Origin: Chromera velia
Lineage: Eukaryota; Sar; Chromeraceae
DNA: 21,699 bases
Direction of reading: 5' to 3'
Assembly: GCA_018398765.1 (NCBI GenBank)
Contig: JAHBMJ010000237.1
Location: 31,004 to 52,702, forward strand
Shown piece by piece: positions 1 to 10,576 of the stretch. A program made the position numbers and the translations under genes. Below the pieces are notes generated by a model. The model was given only the letters and a program-made list of their open reading frames with translations, was not told the origin of the DNA and did no database searches. Each line of letters begins with the position of its first letter. Position 1 is the stretch's first letter.

Positions 1-800
1 AACATAATGTTAACGAACAAAATATAAAAAACAATTTTAAGTACGCTTTAATGTTGCTATGTTTTGCTAGCTAGTCAAACAATATAAAAAAATAGTATCT
101 TTTATGTGTTTGCTAAGGTGCTAGCTAGCTATAGCCAGCCAAGGTGTTTATATAGACGTCTAAATCTCAAGCTATAGTGTATGACTTCACTACGCTGTCA
201 CGTCTTTTACTTGGGTCTTTGTCTACTGATATAACTGTACAGCAGGAGTACTTTAAAAGAAGGCACTCGGTTGTTCTCAGTTGCATCGATCCGGTATAAA
301 CGCGGACAAAAACACTGTATGATGAAATAACATAATTTGTATTGCTTTTACACACGTGTGTAGATTGATTTCACTCATTGCGCCTTGCGAGAGACCCGTA
401 AAAGCATACACAAACCCATGAATTTTGTCATGAGCATGCATTAAACTTACTCACCGATCAACTAAGTTTATGTAGACAAAGGCAAATCTGAAACAATATG
501 ACATCAACAGGTTTTCGAACGTAGTGAGTGGCAGTATGCACGGAACATAAAATTCTCTATGAAACCTAATATGATTCCTTTTATATATCCACTAAATTAA
601 TTTTATGTCATTTGTATTACTTTATTAACATTAGAATTCTAATTATATACACATGCCAGCATTTTTTTTAATTTGGAAGGAATTTCACAGAGTTTATTTT
701 TTGGCGGGGCTTAAATTCTACGTATTTTGATTTCTAACTAAACGCAAAAAATTGTATCGAATTTATAATTATACGTGACACAAGCTAGGTTCTGTATCTT
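1..800. other. AT-rich DNA downstream of the TRP gene, no gene seen
   Basis: No frame longer than about 60 codons and no family motif are present. There are short palindromic GCTAGCTAGC runs near 121-131 and long A/T runs. The 3' UTR of the TRP gene should lie here (minus strand, below 801), but no clear AATAAA signal was found. Confidence 0.5.
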
Positions 801-1383
801 TTATGCGTCTCCATGCGCATTGCTGAGAAAGGAGAGTCGAGAGGCCCGCTGCACGCCCCCAAAAGATGCACGCTTGCCCCCAAACCGGAAAGAAACTCTG
901 CTGGCCCTTGATGGACCTGCTGATCCCTCTACATCAAACAGGCGTGAGGCCGCTCTGCTTGATCGACGGTGATCGTGTTCTCTCTCCCCCTGCCCTTCCT
1001 GCTGCTGCAAATGCCTCTGTGATTCCTTCACCGGCATGGAAAATCGACGCTGCAACTGGGTGGCAGGGGCACGGATCTTCCCCCTCAGATCCTTCAGACC
1101 AGAATTCAAAGTGCGTACCTGAAGCGCCATGCTCTGGATACCAGAGACGGCCGTCTTGATTGATGTCCTTAGCTCGGACATTCCCGCAGAGAGCATGTTG
1201 TTGATCGAGAACAACCCCCCCTCTTCCACCTCCATCTTCAAAAGGATCTCCCTCCGTTCTGCCTCTATGGTCTCCCTGTGGATCTCCCACTCGTCACCCT
1301 TAAGGGATTTCCCCCTCGAACCCGTCCCCCGAGTCGCTCCGGAGAGGCGCACACGCACATTCAACACCCAGGCTTCGCAACAT
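801..1383 (-). CDS. TRP channel last exon: coiled-coil and basic/serine tail
   Basis: The acceptor follows a 40-nt pyrimidine tract (CTGCAG at 1384-1389). The exon encodes 193 residues ending in SFLSNAHGDA and TAA. The first part (EWEIHRETIEAERREILLK, then SELRTSIKTAVSGIQ) has heptad-like spacing and probably assembles the tetramer, as tail coiled coils do in several TRPs. The last 60 residues repeat short basic/serine motifs: RAASRLF, RASRVSF, GKRASF and RASRLSF. These look like basophilic kinase sites or a binding repeat. The last third is strongly basic, unlike the acidic N-terminus. Confidence 0.85.
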
Positions 1384-4300
1384 CTGCAGGCACGGCGGGA
1401 TGGGGAAAGGAAGGGGGAAAGGACGGGGTCTTTTTGGTGAAGGCACTGGGAGCGGACGGCGTCCATATGGACTATTGTAACACACACGGCCGAACGAAAG
1501 CTACTTGTTTGCCAACAAACAAGCTGGCCTGGATCGAACATGTGATTCAAAGAAGAAGGACTTGCAAGGAGAGGCATTCCTCACGGGTGCACTCCATCTT
1601 CGATTTCGTGCTTTACGCATGAATAATGTGAGCATGAAGCAACCGCTACATGTCCGCTCTCATTTCTACCCCCCTTTTTACCAAACAACCCAAACAAAAA
1701 GGCAAACACAAAAGACTGACCTGTCCACGGCCTCAGAGCTGCAGCACGAGACGAAGAAGGCCAAAGGATAGAGGACACACGCGAGGGGGTAGAAGAGAAG
1801 TCTAACGGCGAAAATGCACCGAGGAAGACGGAGACGCCGTCTTTGCATCCTCATCGCGGGATCTCTCGGGCTTCTTTCCCCCCCTGCGTCGGGGAGCTGG
1901 TTTCTCTTCCGATCTAACCAGGGGTTTCCCTTCGCAAGCGCAATCAAAGGCGCAAAGAAAATGCACTGGGCAGCAGCTATTGTCAGGATGTACACACCCC
2001 TGCATAAATATAGACGGGAGGGAGAAAAGAAATCAGTGCAGACCGTACAGACAACGCCCCACGTATGCACCATGTTGCAATTTTGAGAAAAAATCCCCAT
2101 GCACAAACAGGTGCCGAAAATGTTCTGCTGTGGCGCATGATGTTGCTGAAACGAACGTTGTCTCTTTCTCTCCTCTTCATCCCTTCATTTGCCTCATGTA
2201 TGCACACAGACGCGCACCCACCGAGAAAGAGAAAATCAGTCATACACCCCTGATCTTCCTTCCACTCACCTGCAGAAGCCCTTGTGTCTCGATGCCCGTC
2301 TCTTCAGGCAAGAGAGCCACCCAAGAGGAAGCACGAGGAAGGGAGGGAGACGGAGTTCAGGAGGGAAGTCCACCACATCAAGGAACCTTTCCATTCTGAA
2401 CAGGGCCACGTAGGCAGCAGAGTCCCCCTGGACCTCCTCGTAGCTGGAGGCCATCAGAGCGATCAGAAAATTCAACAACACCAAAATCGCTCCGATGAAC
2501 CTGACGACAATGAGCACCTGCAAAAGAATGCAATCAGATTCAAAGCTCGATGCGGAAAGGCGCTCGTGCATCTCAAACGAAGCAGTATGGACAGAGTCGG
2601 GAACTGAGAAAGAAAAAAGAACAAGTCGACTGTTACTTTCGGATATAAAAAAGGGAGACAAAAGCGGAATCAAGATTTCTCATTAAATCTGGGCTATTGT
2701 TGCCGTTGATGAATTGTTCTTCCGCTCTATTGTTTTCCTTCCGTTCACCGCACTTCGCATGCACTGAAGAGATCCAAGCTTTTACATTCGTGCATGCATG
2801 CATGCAGGTACCTACCCTGAGGGACCAGCTCCCTGCTTGCTCTGCAATATCGTAGGGGGCATCGGAGGAGTCCGACACCCCAATGAGGGTGTTGAAGAGA
2901 GTCCAGGTGACGGCCCCAAAAGACTCGAAGGCAGGGTCCGCCACCAACACAGTGTTGTCCTTTGCCAGCAGCCAGGCACAGAGGGAAAAGAGGAGGAGAA
3001 GAAATCTGCAGAGAGGACCGAGAAGAGCAGTCATCAGACAGAAAAGTAAATGAAATGATTTGCAGCTGCAGCTCTCTTCTCTCTTCCGTGCATTGGTGCT
3101 ATTCATGCAGACAGGCGCGTTCCCTCCCATAATGCTCTCTGCTCTAACCGACACTCCCTTTCTTTTGAACTATAAATCACTTCATTGTCCTCCAACTGTG
3201 GGATGTGATCTTCTGTGCCGATGCCCATGCACGGCTATCCACCTAGAGTGTATGCATTCCTTCCATCATTTGAAAGTCATTCTGATGTCATCAGGTAATC
3301 CGTTCTCTTTCCTGCACACCCTTGGTCTCGGATCCATTTCTGTCTCAAACAAAGAAAAACTGCCTATCCGCCCCACCCAAGAAAAACTCCAAAAATGGCA
3401 ACGTCCTTCAGCATCCGGATGGCGATGTGAACCTGTGGCCCGAAAATTGGGACACTGGTCACGTATTCCTGCATGCATGTGGTAAGGAGAGAGGCGGAGG
3501 AAGGACGTTCAGACAAGGAGCCAGAGAAGAGTTCTTCCTGCCTCCTGTCTCATAGAGAGATTTTGTATTTGCCTCTTTGCATCTCTCTTTACCATTTCTC
3601 TTTCTTTTCGTGTCCTTGCGCTCTATTTGCCGGGAACACTTGACGACTTGACGCCGGTTGTCTGTCGCCATTGAACCCATTTACTTTGTTTTTTGCGGAA
3701 AGGAGAGCACTTTACCGCATTGAAGACTGACAATAGCAGGGGAAAGTGACTGACCAGAAGCCTCAAAGACAGAAAAAGTCCTGCCACAACGAGGGCGGGT
3801 TTGAGTGTCAACGCCATCACGGGAATAAATTGGGACGCCGGAATGTACACACACACGAGCAGGAACGTGAAGGCATCAAGAAAGTTCCAAACCGACAGAG
3901 CATAGTCTGCGAACACGTTTCTACGCCAGGCGTTCACAGCCTGCAGGCATACATCAGTCCCCAAAAGAGAGAAGAGGCAAAAGAAAGAATCAGGGCGTAG
4001 CCGCAGATTGATTGCTTAGGGCATTGGGGGCGCACGTCTGCATCTTACCTTTAAAACAACACCACCATGCAAGTCATTTAGAAAGCGGATACACAAAACC
4101 CCAAAGGCTGGAACACATCAATCGAGCGGTAAAAAAAAACAGTGAAATTGGCTGTCAACACGTACGTGGCATGCACACGACAAATCTTAATTCCTGCATG
4201 GGGCCGACATCAAATTCCTGCATGGGGCCGACATCAAATTTCTCAGGCCCATGAGTTGTGCATGACCTGACGAGATCGCGAGGCTTCAACATTGATCTCT

Positions 4301-5235
4301 TTCGTCTCTCTTCAGACTGCCTCTCTGATCTTTTGGTATTAATATAAACCTTTTTCGATCGTCTCACCTGACTGCCTGAGTGACTTCACCTACCTGTCTG
4401 ATCTCGATGTACAGGAAAGAGGCGGCACCGTAGAGCGAGAGGAGGGAGAACGTGAAAGGAACGTATGCAGCTGCAGAGAGAGAGATTCAGAAATTCAATT
4501 TGCACTGAACCAAACCGTCGTACTCTCTGGTTGTCTAAAAAAAAAGCTGTGTCAAACATCATCTGCTTTTCAGTGAGCTAAGAAAATATATAAAAGTCTT
4601 TAGCGGCAAACAGCTCGAGAGAGAAACATGATCGATCGATCGACTCTGCCTGCCTCGACTGACTGACCGACTGCCTGTTCAGGAGAGAGGGAAGCGTCTC
4701 CTGTTCCTTCTGTCCCTGCGCCCTCGTCCACTCGTGTGTATGCGGCAGAGAAGAAGAGGAAACACGTGGTTGCGAGGAGACAAAGGAAGGAGGAGACGTG
4801 AACCTTCGACGCCTGCAGAGCGTGCTCGGGGGCGCCCCATCTGCAAGCGAAGCGGCATCCAGTTTAATTCCCTCCAGATGAAACAGAACATTTGTTCAGG
4901 ATCGGATTCGTGTGGATTTGCCTCTTCATGCCGTGATGAGGGGAGGAGAGGGCTCCACAACATTTCACTTGTTCCTTTGGCGTCCGTCACAGGGGGGCCT
5001 GAAGGGTTTCTGACTTGTTAGCCATGTCATGTGTGCAGGCGGATAGAAGAAAGTCCAAAAGTATTCGCACTGAGGGAAAGGAAGGAGAGGCAAACGATTG
5101 CGTGCTGACCGAAAAATGACACCCGACCACGCCTGTCTGCGGTCACTGATCAGTGGGTGTTTGGCGAATTGTCTCTGCTGAGCCTCCGCAATTTGACGAA
5201 AAAGCCCCACGCCCCCCTCTTCAACTAATCGATAC

Positions 5236-5294
<59 letters not shown>

Positions 5295-7630
5295 AAGTCA
5301 AGATAAAGATGCAAAACCCCGAGGAGAGAGGAGGACTGAAAAGGTATGTCCACCTCCACGAGTTTGTGCAGTGACTACCTCTGGACGTGTCACAAAATCC
5401 CAACACATGTATTCAACACTTTGAGCGGCCACTTGCACCCGATCCTTGCAGCAGCTCCGTCTTCCCACATCGATCCACCCACATAGAGCATGACTCCATA
5501 CAGGGCAACACAACTCACGCTTTACTTTCTTCCTTCTTTCACTTTCACTATCCTGCATGTGCCCCATGCAACTGACCGACCCGTCATCTGATTCCAAAAG
5601 TTCCAAACCGAAATTCACCAACTTCTCTTCATTCACACGAAGCACCTGCACGCATGAAGCAAACAATGGGTGGAAGGGAACGTTCTCAAAAAAAAGTCTT
5701 CCAAACCTACAATGACTGTCACACAGAGAAAAAGACTTGTCCGTCAAATTGCATCAGCCTCATAAAAATGCAATCCTTTCCATCTCTGCAAAGATTCTCA
5801 ACACTGATCAGCATGCACTCTTGTTAATTCAAAGCGTGCATGGAAGGCCTCACATGGAGGCCAGGTGCGTTTTGCAAATGCAGTGGAGAATCAATCACAG
5901 GCTGATTCACTCCTTGTTGCTTGACTTGGATCGAGAGCGATGAGATCAATCAAGTCGATGAAAGCTCCCTGCATGCCTTCCCTTCTCTGACCTCCGTGAG
6001 GGAGTCTGTCGTCCTTCTTGTCCGAATTGCAATCACAGAGGAGACCAGTTGGATCAAAGGATTGCGGCACTCGCACAAGACCCGAAAGAATCCGTCAAAG
6101 AAACTGCACACACATGCAAAGCAAGAGACAACCAGTTGAAAAAAGGATGGTCAAAAGAAAGATTCTCAGAGAAGTTTGCTCTTCAGATCACAGACTTGAA
6201 AAAGATTTGCAGAACCTACAGCTGTTGAGAGCATGTCTAGAAAGGAAAACGACAGACACGTGCACACACTCTCCATCGCAAGGATTCACATGCACACAGA
6301 GAATGAAGGGGCAAAAGAGAGATGCCGACCCACCCCTGCAGTCGGACGCTTGGGTCCACAATGCGATTCCGCGCTACCTCCTCTGAGAGTGCCTGCAGTG
6401 TTTGCAAGAAATGGAAGCGAGAGAGATGAAGAGAGATCATGGTGTGAAGTGCATGAATCGCACTTTCAGTATGAAAAAGCGAAATCAATGCTTATTTATT
6501 TTGAATCTGTCGGACGGATTCTTTTCGCGTGCGAGATTTTTCGATACCTGCAAACAAAACGCTCAAATTGCCTTGATAGATGTACTGGTTCCAGGCTATT
6601 TCTATCACTCTCCCATTCACAGACCCATTCACCCACTACCTCCCACACTCACCGAATGACAGCAACACATGCATGCACCCACCTACCTTGACGACTAGAG
6701 ACAGAGGGAACCTGCCGATCACTTTCTCCTCGAAAGTCCCCCTGTCCTTCCGGAGAAGGAGGTGGAGGGCCGTGTCCCCACTCTGGAAGGAAAGAAATTA
6801 AGTTGGCATTCAAAGGCAGAGCACAAGATAAAGAACGTTCGTTCCCTTTGCGGACCATTTGAATGAGAGAGGACCAATTAATCGTTGGACCCATCTCAGA
6901 AACACTCAAGTCCTTCCAGCCGAACCAATCAATGGCTTTCCTACCAACCATGCTGAGACATGGAGTGCAAAGAGGACCAATGGCTCTTCCCTTGAAGAAA
7001 AATTAACGCATCTTATTTTTTCTTCCCAATTCGAGCAGTTACATATCCCACTCATTTTATCAGCCTCCCCGTTCTCGCCCCTACTGCCGGCCTACAGCCC
7101 CCAACTTGCTCCCAAAGGCCCACCTGGCTTCTATGGTAAACGTCTGCCCCTCTGCTCAGAAGTTCTTCGAGGATTTCGGATTTCGCACTCTCAGCGGCTC
7201 CATGGAGAACAGAGACCTTCAGCTGCAAGTAGAAGGAACAGATACGACCCCACTCAGATGCAGATCTCATAACGCATGAAACAGAAGAGCAAACGCGACG
7301 GAAAGAGATAGCAAAACACAGGAGCAGAAAGAATGATGCAGGAAGAAGCAGGGCTCCAAAGGTAAGCATCTTTGCCATGCAGGGCTTTTGCATCTCTGCA
7401 GAGAAAATCCTCTGTCTCTGTCTGCATGCACAGCCTCTAGCTGTTGCTGATGCTAACGAACCTCATTGAGTTTGTGAATGTCTGCCCCCCCTCTCAGGAG
7501 AACCCGCACGACGTCAACGTGACCCTCACGAGCAGCCAGGAGGAGGGCGGGAGACTGCGGAAACTTCTGCACACAAAATCCAAAAACCAGACTTTAGAAG
7601 CTCAAAATAGGAACAATCTCTCTCTCTCTC

Positions 7631-7676
<46 letters not shown>

Positions 7677-9534
7677 GTAGGGAGAAAGACACACAGGGCG
7701 GAAAGGAGTGTCCGATGAGGAAAGGTCTGCATGGGAAAGATTGATTGATTGAGTCTACCCACGTACCTTTTCTGTTTCATTTGGATCTGCACCCTCCCGA
7801 CCGAGGGCCAAGGAAACCATCTCATCCCATCCGTTTTCGGCAACTACACACAAAAAACTCATGTCAGGCCCTATCTGCAGGGGAAAAATATATCCATCCA
7901 TATAATCTCTCCCAGGTAATATTTGTGCCAAGGAAACACACAACACAGTCGTGCTTGCATGCCAGCAGCAACGAAACAGAGATGTGCATGCGACTTGAAG
8001 AAGTGTCATTCCCTAGCTGTGGTTGCCCCCACTTGACCTTCCTTCTCTGTCTTTCTTCCTCATGTCTTCTGCCTACAGGCCACGCTGAGAAAAGATCATC
8101 GCCCAACTCATGCAGTCTATTTTCTGTTTCCCTCCCTGCCTTCCCTTTTTTCATCGGGGGCATTTGTCTCTCTTCCTGCAAGTCCTGCATTCGACCTTCT
8201 TGACAACAAAGTCTCTTTGTTTCTGTTTGCTGAACAACCTGTGCCATTCTCTCTCCTGCTCAATCAAAAATCCGACCCCCCTCACCCCCTCCCTGACGCA
8301 CGCAAAGGGAAGACTGACGTCTAATGACGCCCCTGCGGTAAGGAGAGTTTGTGAAGTCTCTTGCTGTTTCCGGCAGACTGCTGCGTTCAATGAAGTGCGG
8401 CCCAACTGCATGCAGGAAGAAACAATGAATGCACTTGGTGGAAATATGCATTCCCACTTCAGCAAAGGGAAGGCAGCAAGAGAACACAGTCAAGATTGCC
8501 TATGGATGTCGAAAGACCTTCTCTGATTTCTTTCGATTTCTCTCTTCCAGTTCGAAAAGTAAAAAAAAAGGTTTGGCCAGAAAGGTGGACCGAGATGGCC
8601 AAAAGAGGAGCCAAACTTACTTCGGGCGAGAGCATCTACCCTGGGAAATTAGAGGTGAAAACAACAAAGACGGTCTACTAAGCAATAACCAAGCCTTCCC
8701 ACCTCGTCTCTGACATCCACATCAGCTCCCCTTGCTAACAGAAGTTCCACCGAATCCGTGTGACCGCATCTCGCCGCCTCATGGAGGGCGCCTCTGCCCT
8801 GGGCCCTCTGCTTGCAAGATTGTGCGTCATTCATGTCCATCACTTCACGGATGGCTGTGTGAAAAGGCGTGCCTGTTCCGACGAAAGGGGCATGTGGGGA
8901 TGTTTCGGCTGTTTGGAGGGGTTCTTCATCCATTCTTGTGTTTTGCTTGTTCAAGCTGACTGAAAAGGCTTTTCAAGACTGTGTGTGATCGCTTCTCCGA
9001 GGTACCGCGAAGGTTGATTGGAAAAGTATTTTTCGGCCTTTTTGCGAAAGTATGGAGTAGAGGAACAAACGGAATGAAATCCGCTTGTTTGTGTCTGTGT
9101 TGAAAAAAAAGAAACGAGTGTACGGACCGGATTTTTGGCGTTGGGGTTTGCTCCGTTGTCAAGGAGAAATTCTAGGGCCGAGCTAAATCCAGAAGAGGCG
9201 CACTTGAACAGCTTCATGTCCTGCAAGTGTACATTTCCATCTCTTTTTGTACACTTGTTTTTCACATGCAATATGCAAAGTCTCCACGTCACAGGCTCCT
9301 TCGGACAAAGCTGATCAGGTCAACGGAGTCCGGTTTATACGATCTCTTCGACTTTTCCCCTTCTGCAAACCTCTCGCCTCAAGTGACTGATTAAGACGAG
9401 TAGCGAGAGTCTGCGTGTCTTCTTCTGAGCGGAGAATACGCAAGAAACTCACTCAAGTCTGAAGATTAACGCGAGCCTAGAAGTCACACGCCATTCTTTC
9501 GTCTTGTGTATGTGTGTGCGTGTGTGTGTGTGTA

Positions 9535-9565
<31 letters not shown>

Positions 9566-10576
9566 CTGTTTTTGGCACTCACAGGTGCTGAAGGGAAAGC
9601 GAGAGGGAGGAGCGTTCTGCTCTGAAAAAACTACGATCACTCCTTGAGAACAGCAAAGAAGGAAAACCTCTCCTTCGGCATTCCTTCCCGACCTTCTGGT
9701 CTTGTCTCATTCTCCCGATCTCTCTCTGCAGTTCCTCTGTGACTCTCTCTTCCTCCACCTCCCTCTCCAGAAGTCTCTCCAGACTCGTGGCCCCGTCCCC
9801 AGACTTCAAAGTGGACCTCCGTATCCGACTCAAACGAGTACCCACAGTCGCCCACGAGAGGGACTGAAATAAAGCATGTATGCATATGTGCATACACATG
9901 AGATTGCAGACACGCACACAAAGCTCCCGGAGGAGCATACGCACATGTAGGACACACACGTGGGCGTCAAAGGTGATGTATACGCGAATGAATCAAGCAC
10001 ACAAATCGCAGTGCCGACTGTCAGCCAGGAAATGGATTTCGTGCACGCAAGAGACGCTGGAGCTCGTAACAGAGTTAGATGTGAGAGGGAAAACCTGCAT
10101 GCATTGCAGGAAGTCTCGAAGCAACAGCATTTCGTTTCCTTCTTTGTCCCCGGACTTACCGTGTCATTTCTCTTGATTTCCATCTCGGTCACTGTCACGG
10201 TCTCTTCCTGCCACCTGACTGACTGTTCCCCCACCGCGTCCCTCTCCCTCACGGATTGCAGCTCCTGTCCCGTCTCCATCACGGGGACGGGGTCGTCGTC
10301 CTCAACCTGCAGGCAGGCAGGCAGGCACAATTGCATGCATGCAGCAAGGCGCGCGCTTATATATCGAGAGTCAGTGCGAATATTCATGGATGAACTGTCT
10401 CATGCATGTCAGCCTGCATCTTAATTCGGATGCGGGATCGCAAAGGAGATAAAAAGACGTGCATGCATGTGTAGAAAAGCAGGCAGAAGGAAACTCACTT
10501 GTGGTACCGCTATAGGAGGAACCATCTCTTGTGGGGGCTTCATTTTTGATGTGGTCACTTTGTTTACCTTCTTCAT
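801..10576 (-). CDS. TRP-family cation channel with ankyrin repeats, 22-exon gene
   Basis: Seen: exons 10499-10576, 10160-10306, 9583-9863, 9371-9410, 9124-9220, 8703-8872, 8319-8405, 7767-7874, 7462-7566, 7124-7222, 6687-6782, 6334-6392, 5992-6103, 5581-5645, 5110-5235, 4668-4840, 4394-4470, 3755-3940, 3377-3468, 2816-3005, 2270-2517 and 801-1383. Every intron is GT-AG, phases match at all 21 junctions, and the total is 3219 nt (1072 aa plus TAA). Domain order: acidic/coiled N-terminus (1-180), ankyrin repeats (about 183-440), pre-S1 (440-570), S1-S6 (570-825), TRP-type helix, coiled-coil tail. Known of the family: tetrameric, cytosol-facing ankyrins gating a plasma- or ciliary-membrane cation pore. 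Inferred: Ca2+-permeable sensory channel nearest the TRPV/TRPA/TRPN group. Weakest points are exons 1, 3 and 4, and possible missed exons in the 886-bp last intron. Confidence 0.82.
1721..1738 (-). other. candidate 18-nt microexon in the last TRP intron
   Basis: On the minus strand a pyrimidine-rich stretch ending CTGCAG is followed by 18 nt and then GTCAGT, a donor type used elsewhere in this gene. Eighteen nucleotides keep the phase-2 frame between the 2270-2517 and 801-1383 exons and would add six residues (S-S-E-A-V-D) before the shared arginine codon. It would split an 886-bp intron into 345 and 531 bp. Only RNA reads could confirm it. Confidence 0.35.
2270..6103 (-). CDS. TRP channel exons 13-21: pre-S1, S1-S6, pore and TRP helix
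   Basis: Pre-S1 (5992-6103, 5581-5645, 5110-5235) includes FAKHPLIS, like the HPLxK motif ahead of S1 in TRPs. S1 is VHVSSFLCLLATTCFLFFSA (4668-4840). S2 is SLLSLYGAASFLYIEIRQ (4394-4470). S3 (SVWNFLDAFTFLLVCVY) and S4 (ALVVAGLFLSLRLL) lie in 3755-3940. The S4-S5 linker EYVTSVPIFGPQ leads into S5 across 3377-3468 and 2816-3005. The pore helix and filter read TLFNTLIGVSD, comparable to the IGMGD filter of TRPV channels. S6 is GAILVLLNFLIALMASSYEE (2270-2517), followed by YVALFRMERFL in the TRP-helix position and by LPPF. S4 has one arginine at its end, so voltage sensing should be weak. Confidence 0.87.
4189..4236. repeat. 24-bp tandem duplication in a TRP intron
   Basis: Two identical direct copies of a 24-bp unit containing CCTGCATGGGGCCGACATCA lie in the intron between the S2 and S3 exons, followed by a four-base partial copy. 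It looks like a simple recent slippage duplication. Confidence 0.9.
5239..5294. repeat. (CA)n(GA)n microsatellite forming a splice acceptor tract
   Basis: On the plus strand about 15 CA units run into about 13 GA units. Read on the gene strand it is (TC)n(TG)n followed directly by CAG and the 5110-5235 exon, so the microsatellite is the pyrimidine tract of that acceptor. Confidence 0.92.
6334..9220 (-). CDS. TRP channel exons 5-12: ankyrin repeat block
   Basis: Each exon carries about one 33-residue ankyrin repeat. Landmarks in order are LEFLLDNGANPNAKNPV (9124-9220), ALHEAARCGHTDSVELLLA with GADVDVRDE (8703-8872), LGRTSLNAAV with LLTAGASLD (8319-8405), CVVAENGWDEMVSLAL with GADPNETEK (7767-7874), LLLAAREGHVDVVRVLL with GGADIHKLNE (7462-7566), SVLHGAAESAKSEILEELL with GADVYHRSQ (7124-7222), and SGDTALHLLL (6687-6782). 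The exon at 6334-6392 looks like a degenerate last repeat or the start of the linker. The 7462-7566 acceptor could instead lie at 7554, also in phase. The N-A-x-N/P type loops sit at the exon junctions. The block should form the cytosolic arm that couples the channel to partners or cytoskeleton. Confidence 0.85.
7618..7677. repeat. (TC)n(AC)n(AG)n compound microsatellite, intronic
   Basis: A compound dinucleotide tract lies in the 200-bp intron between the ankyrin exons at 7767-7874 and 7462-7566. Its order resembles the 5239-5294 tract but it does not abut a splice site. Confidence 0.9.
9371..10576 (-). CDS. TRP channel exons 1-4: acidic and coiled-coil N-terminus
   Basis: Exon 1 starts at the ATG at 10576 (MKKVNKVTTSKMKPP). 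This is the first ATG of the frame that joins exon 2 in phase 0, but an acceptor (CCCAG) lies 8 nt upstream, so an earlier start exon is possible. Exon 2 is acidic (VEDDDPVPVMETGQE) and ends at a GTAAGT donor. Exon 3 has a basic patch, then a charged helix (LERLLEREVEEERVTEE) likely to coil, and ends at a consensus GTGAGT donor. The 40-nt exon 4 (9371-9410) is leucine-rich (LSLLVLISHLRRE) and leads into the first ankyrin repeat. An alternative ends exon 3 at 9693 and reads exon 4 in another frame, but it needs introns of 60 and 34 nt and is disfavoured. Confidence 0.6.
9504..9565. repeat. (GT)n microsatellite, intronic
   Basis: An interrupted GT/TGTG run, (CA)n on the gene strand, sits just inside the donor of the intron between TRP exons 3 and 4 (9411-9582). 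Confidence 0.9.

Noticed and set aside
801-1577. A stand-alone 258-codon gene
   Set aside because: Only 801-1383 is exon. Above 1383 the frame runs into a pyrimidine tract and CTGCAG acceptor, and joining it to the S6 exon keeps phase.
1678-2106. Minus-strand 142-codon frame between the last two TRP exons as a separate protein
   Set aside because: It lies inside the last intron, has no family motif, and would use a start without context. Parts were kept only as possible alternative exons.
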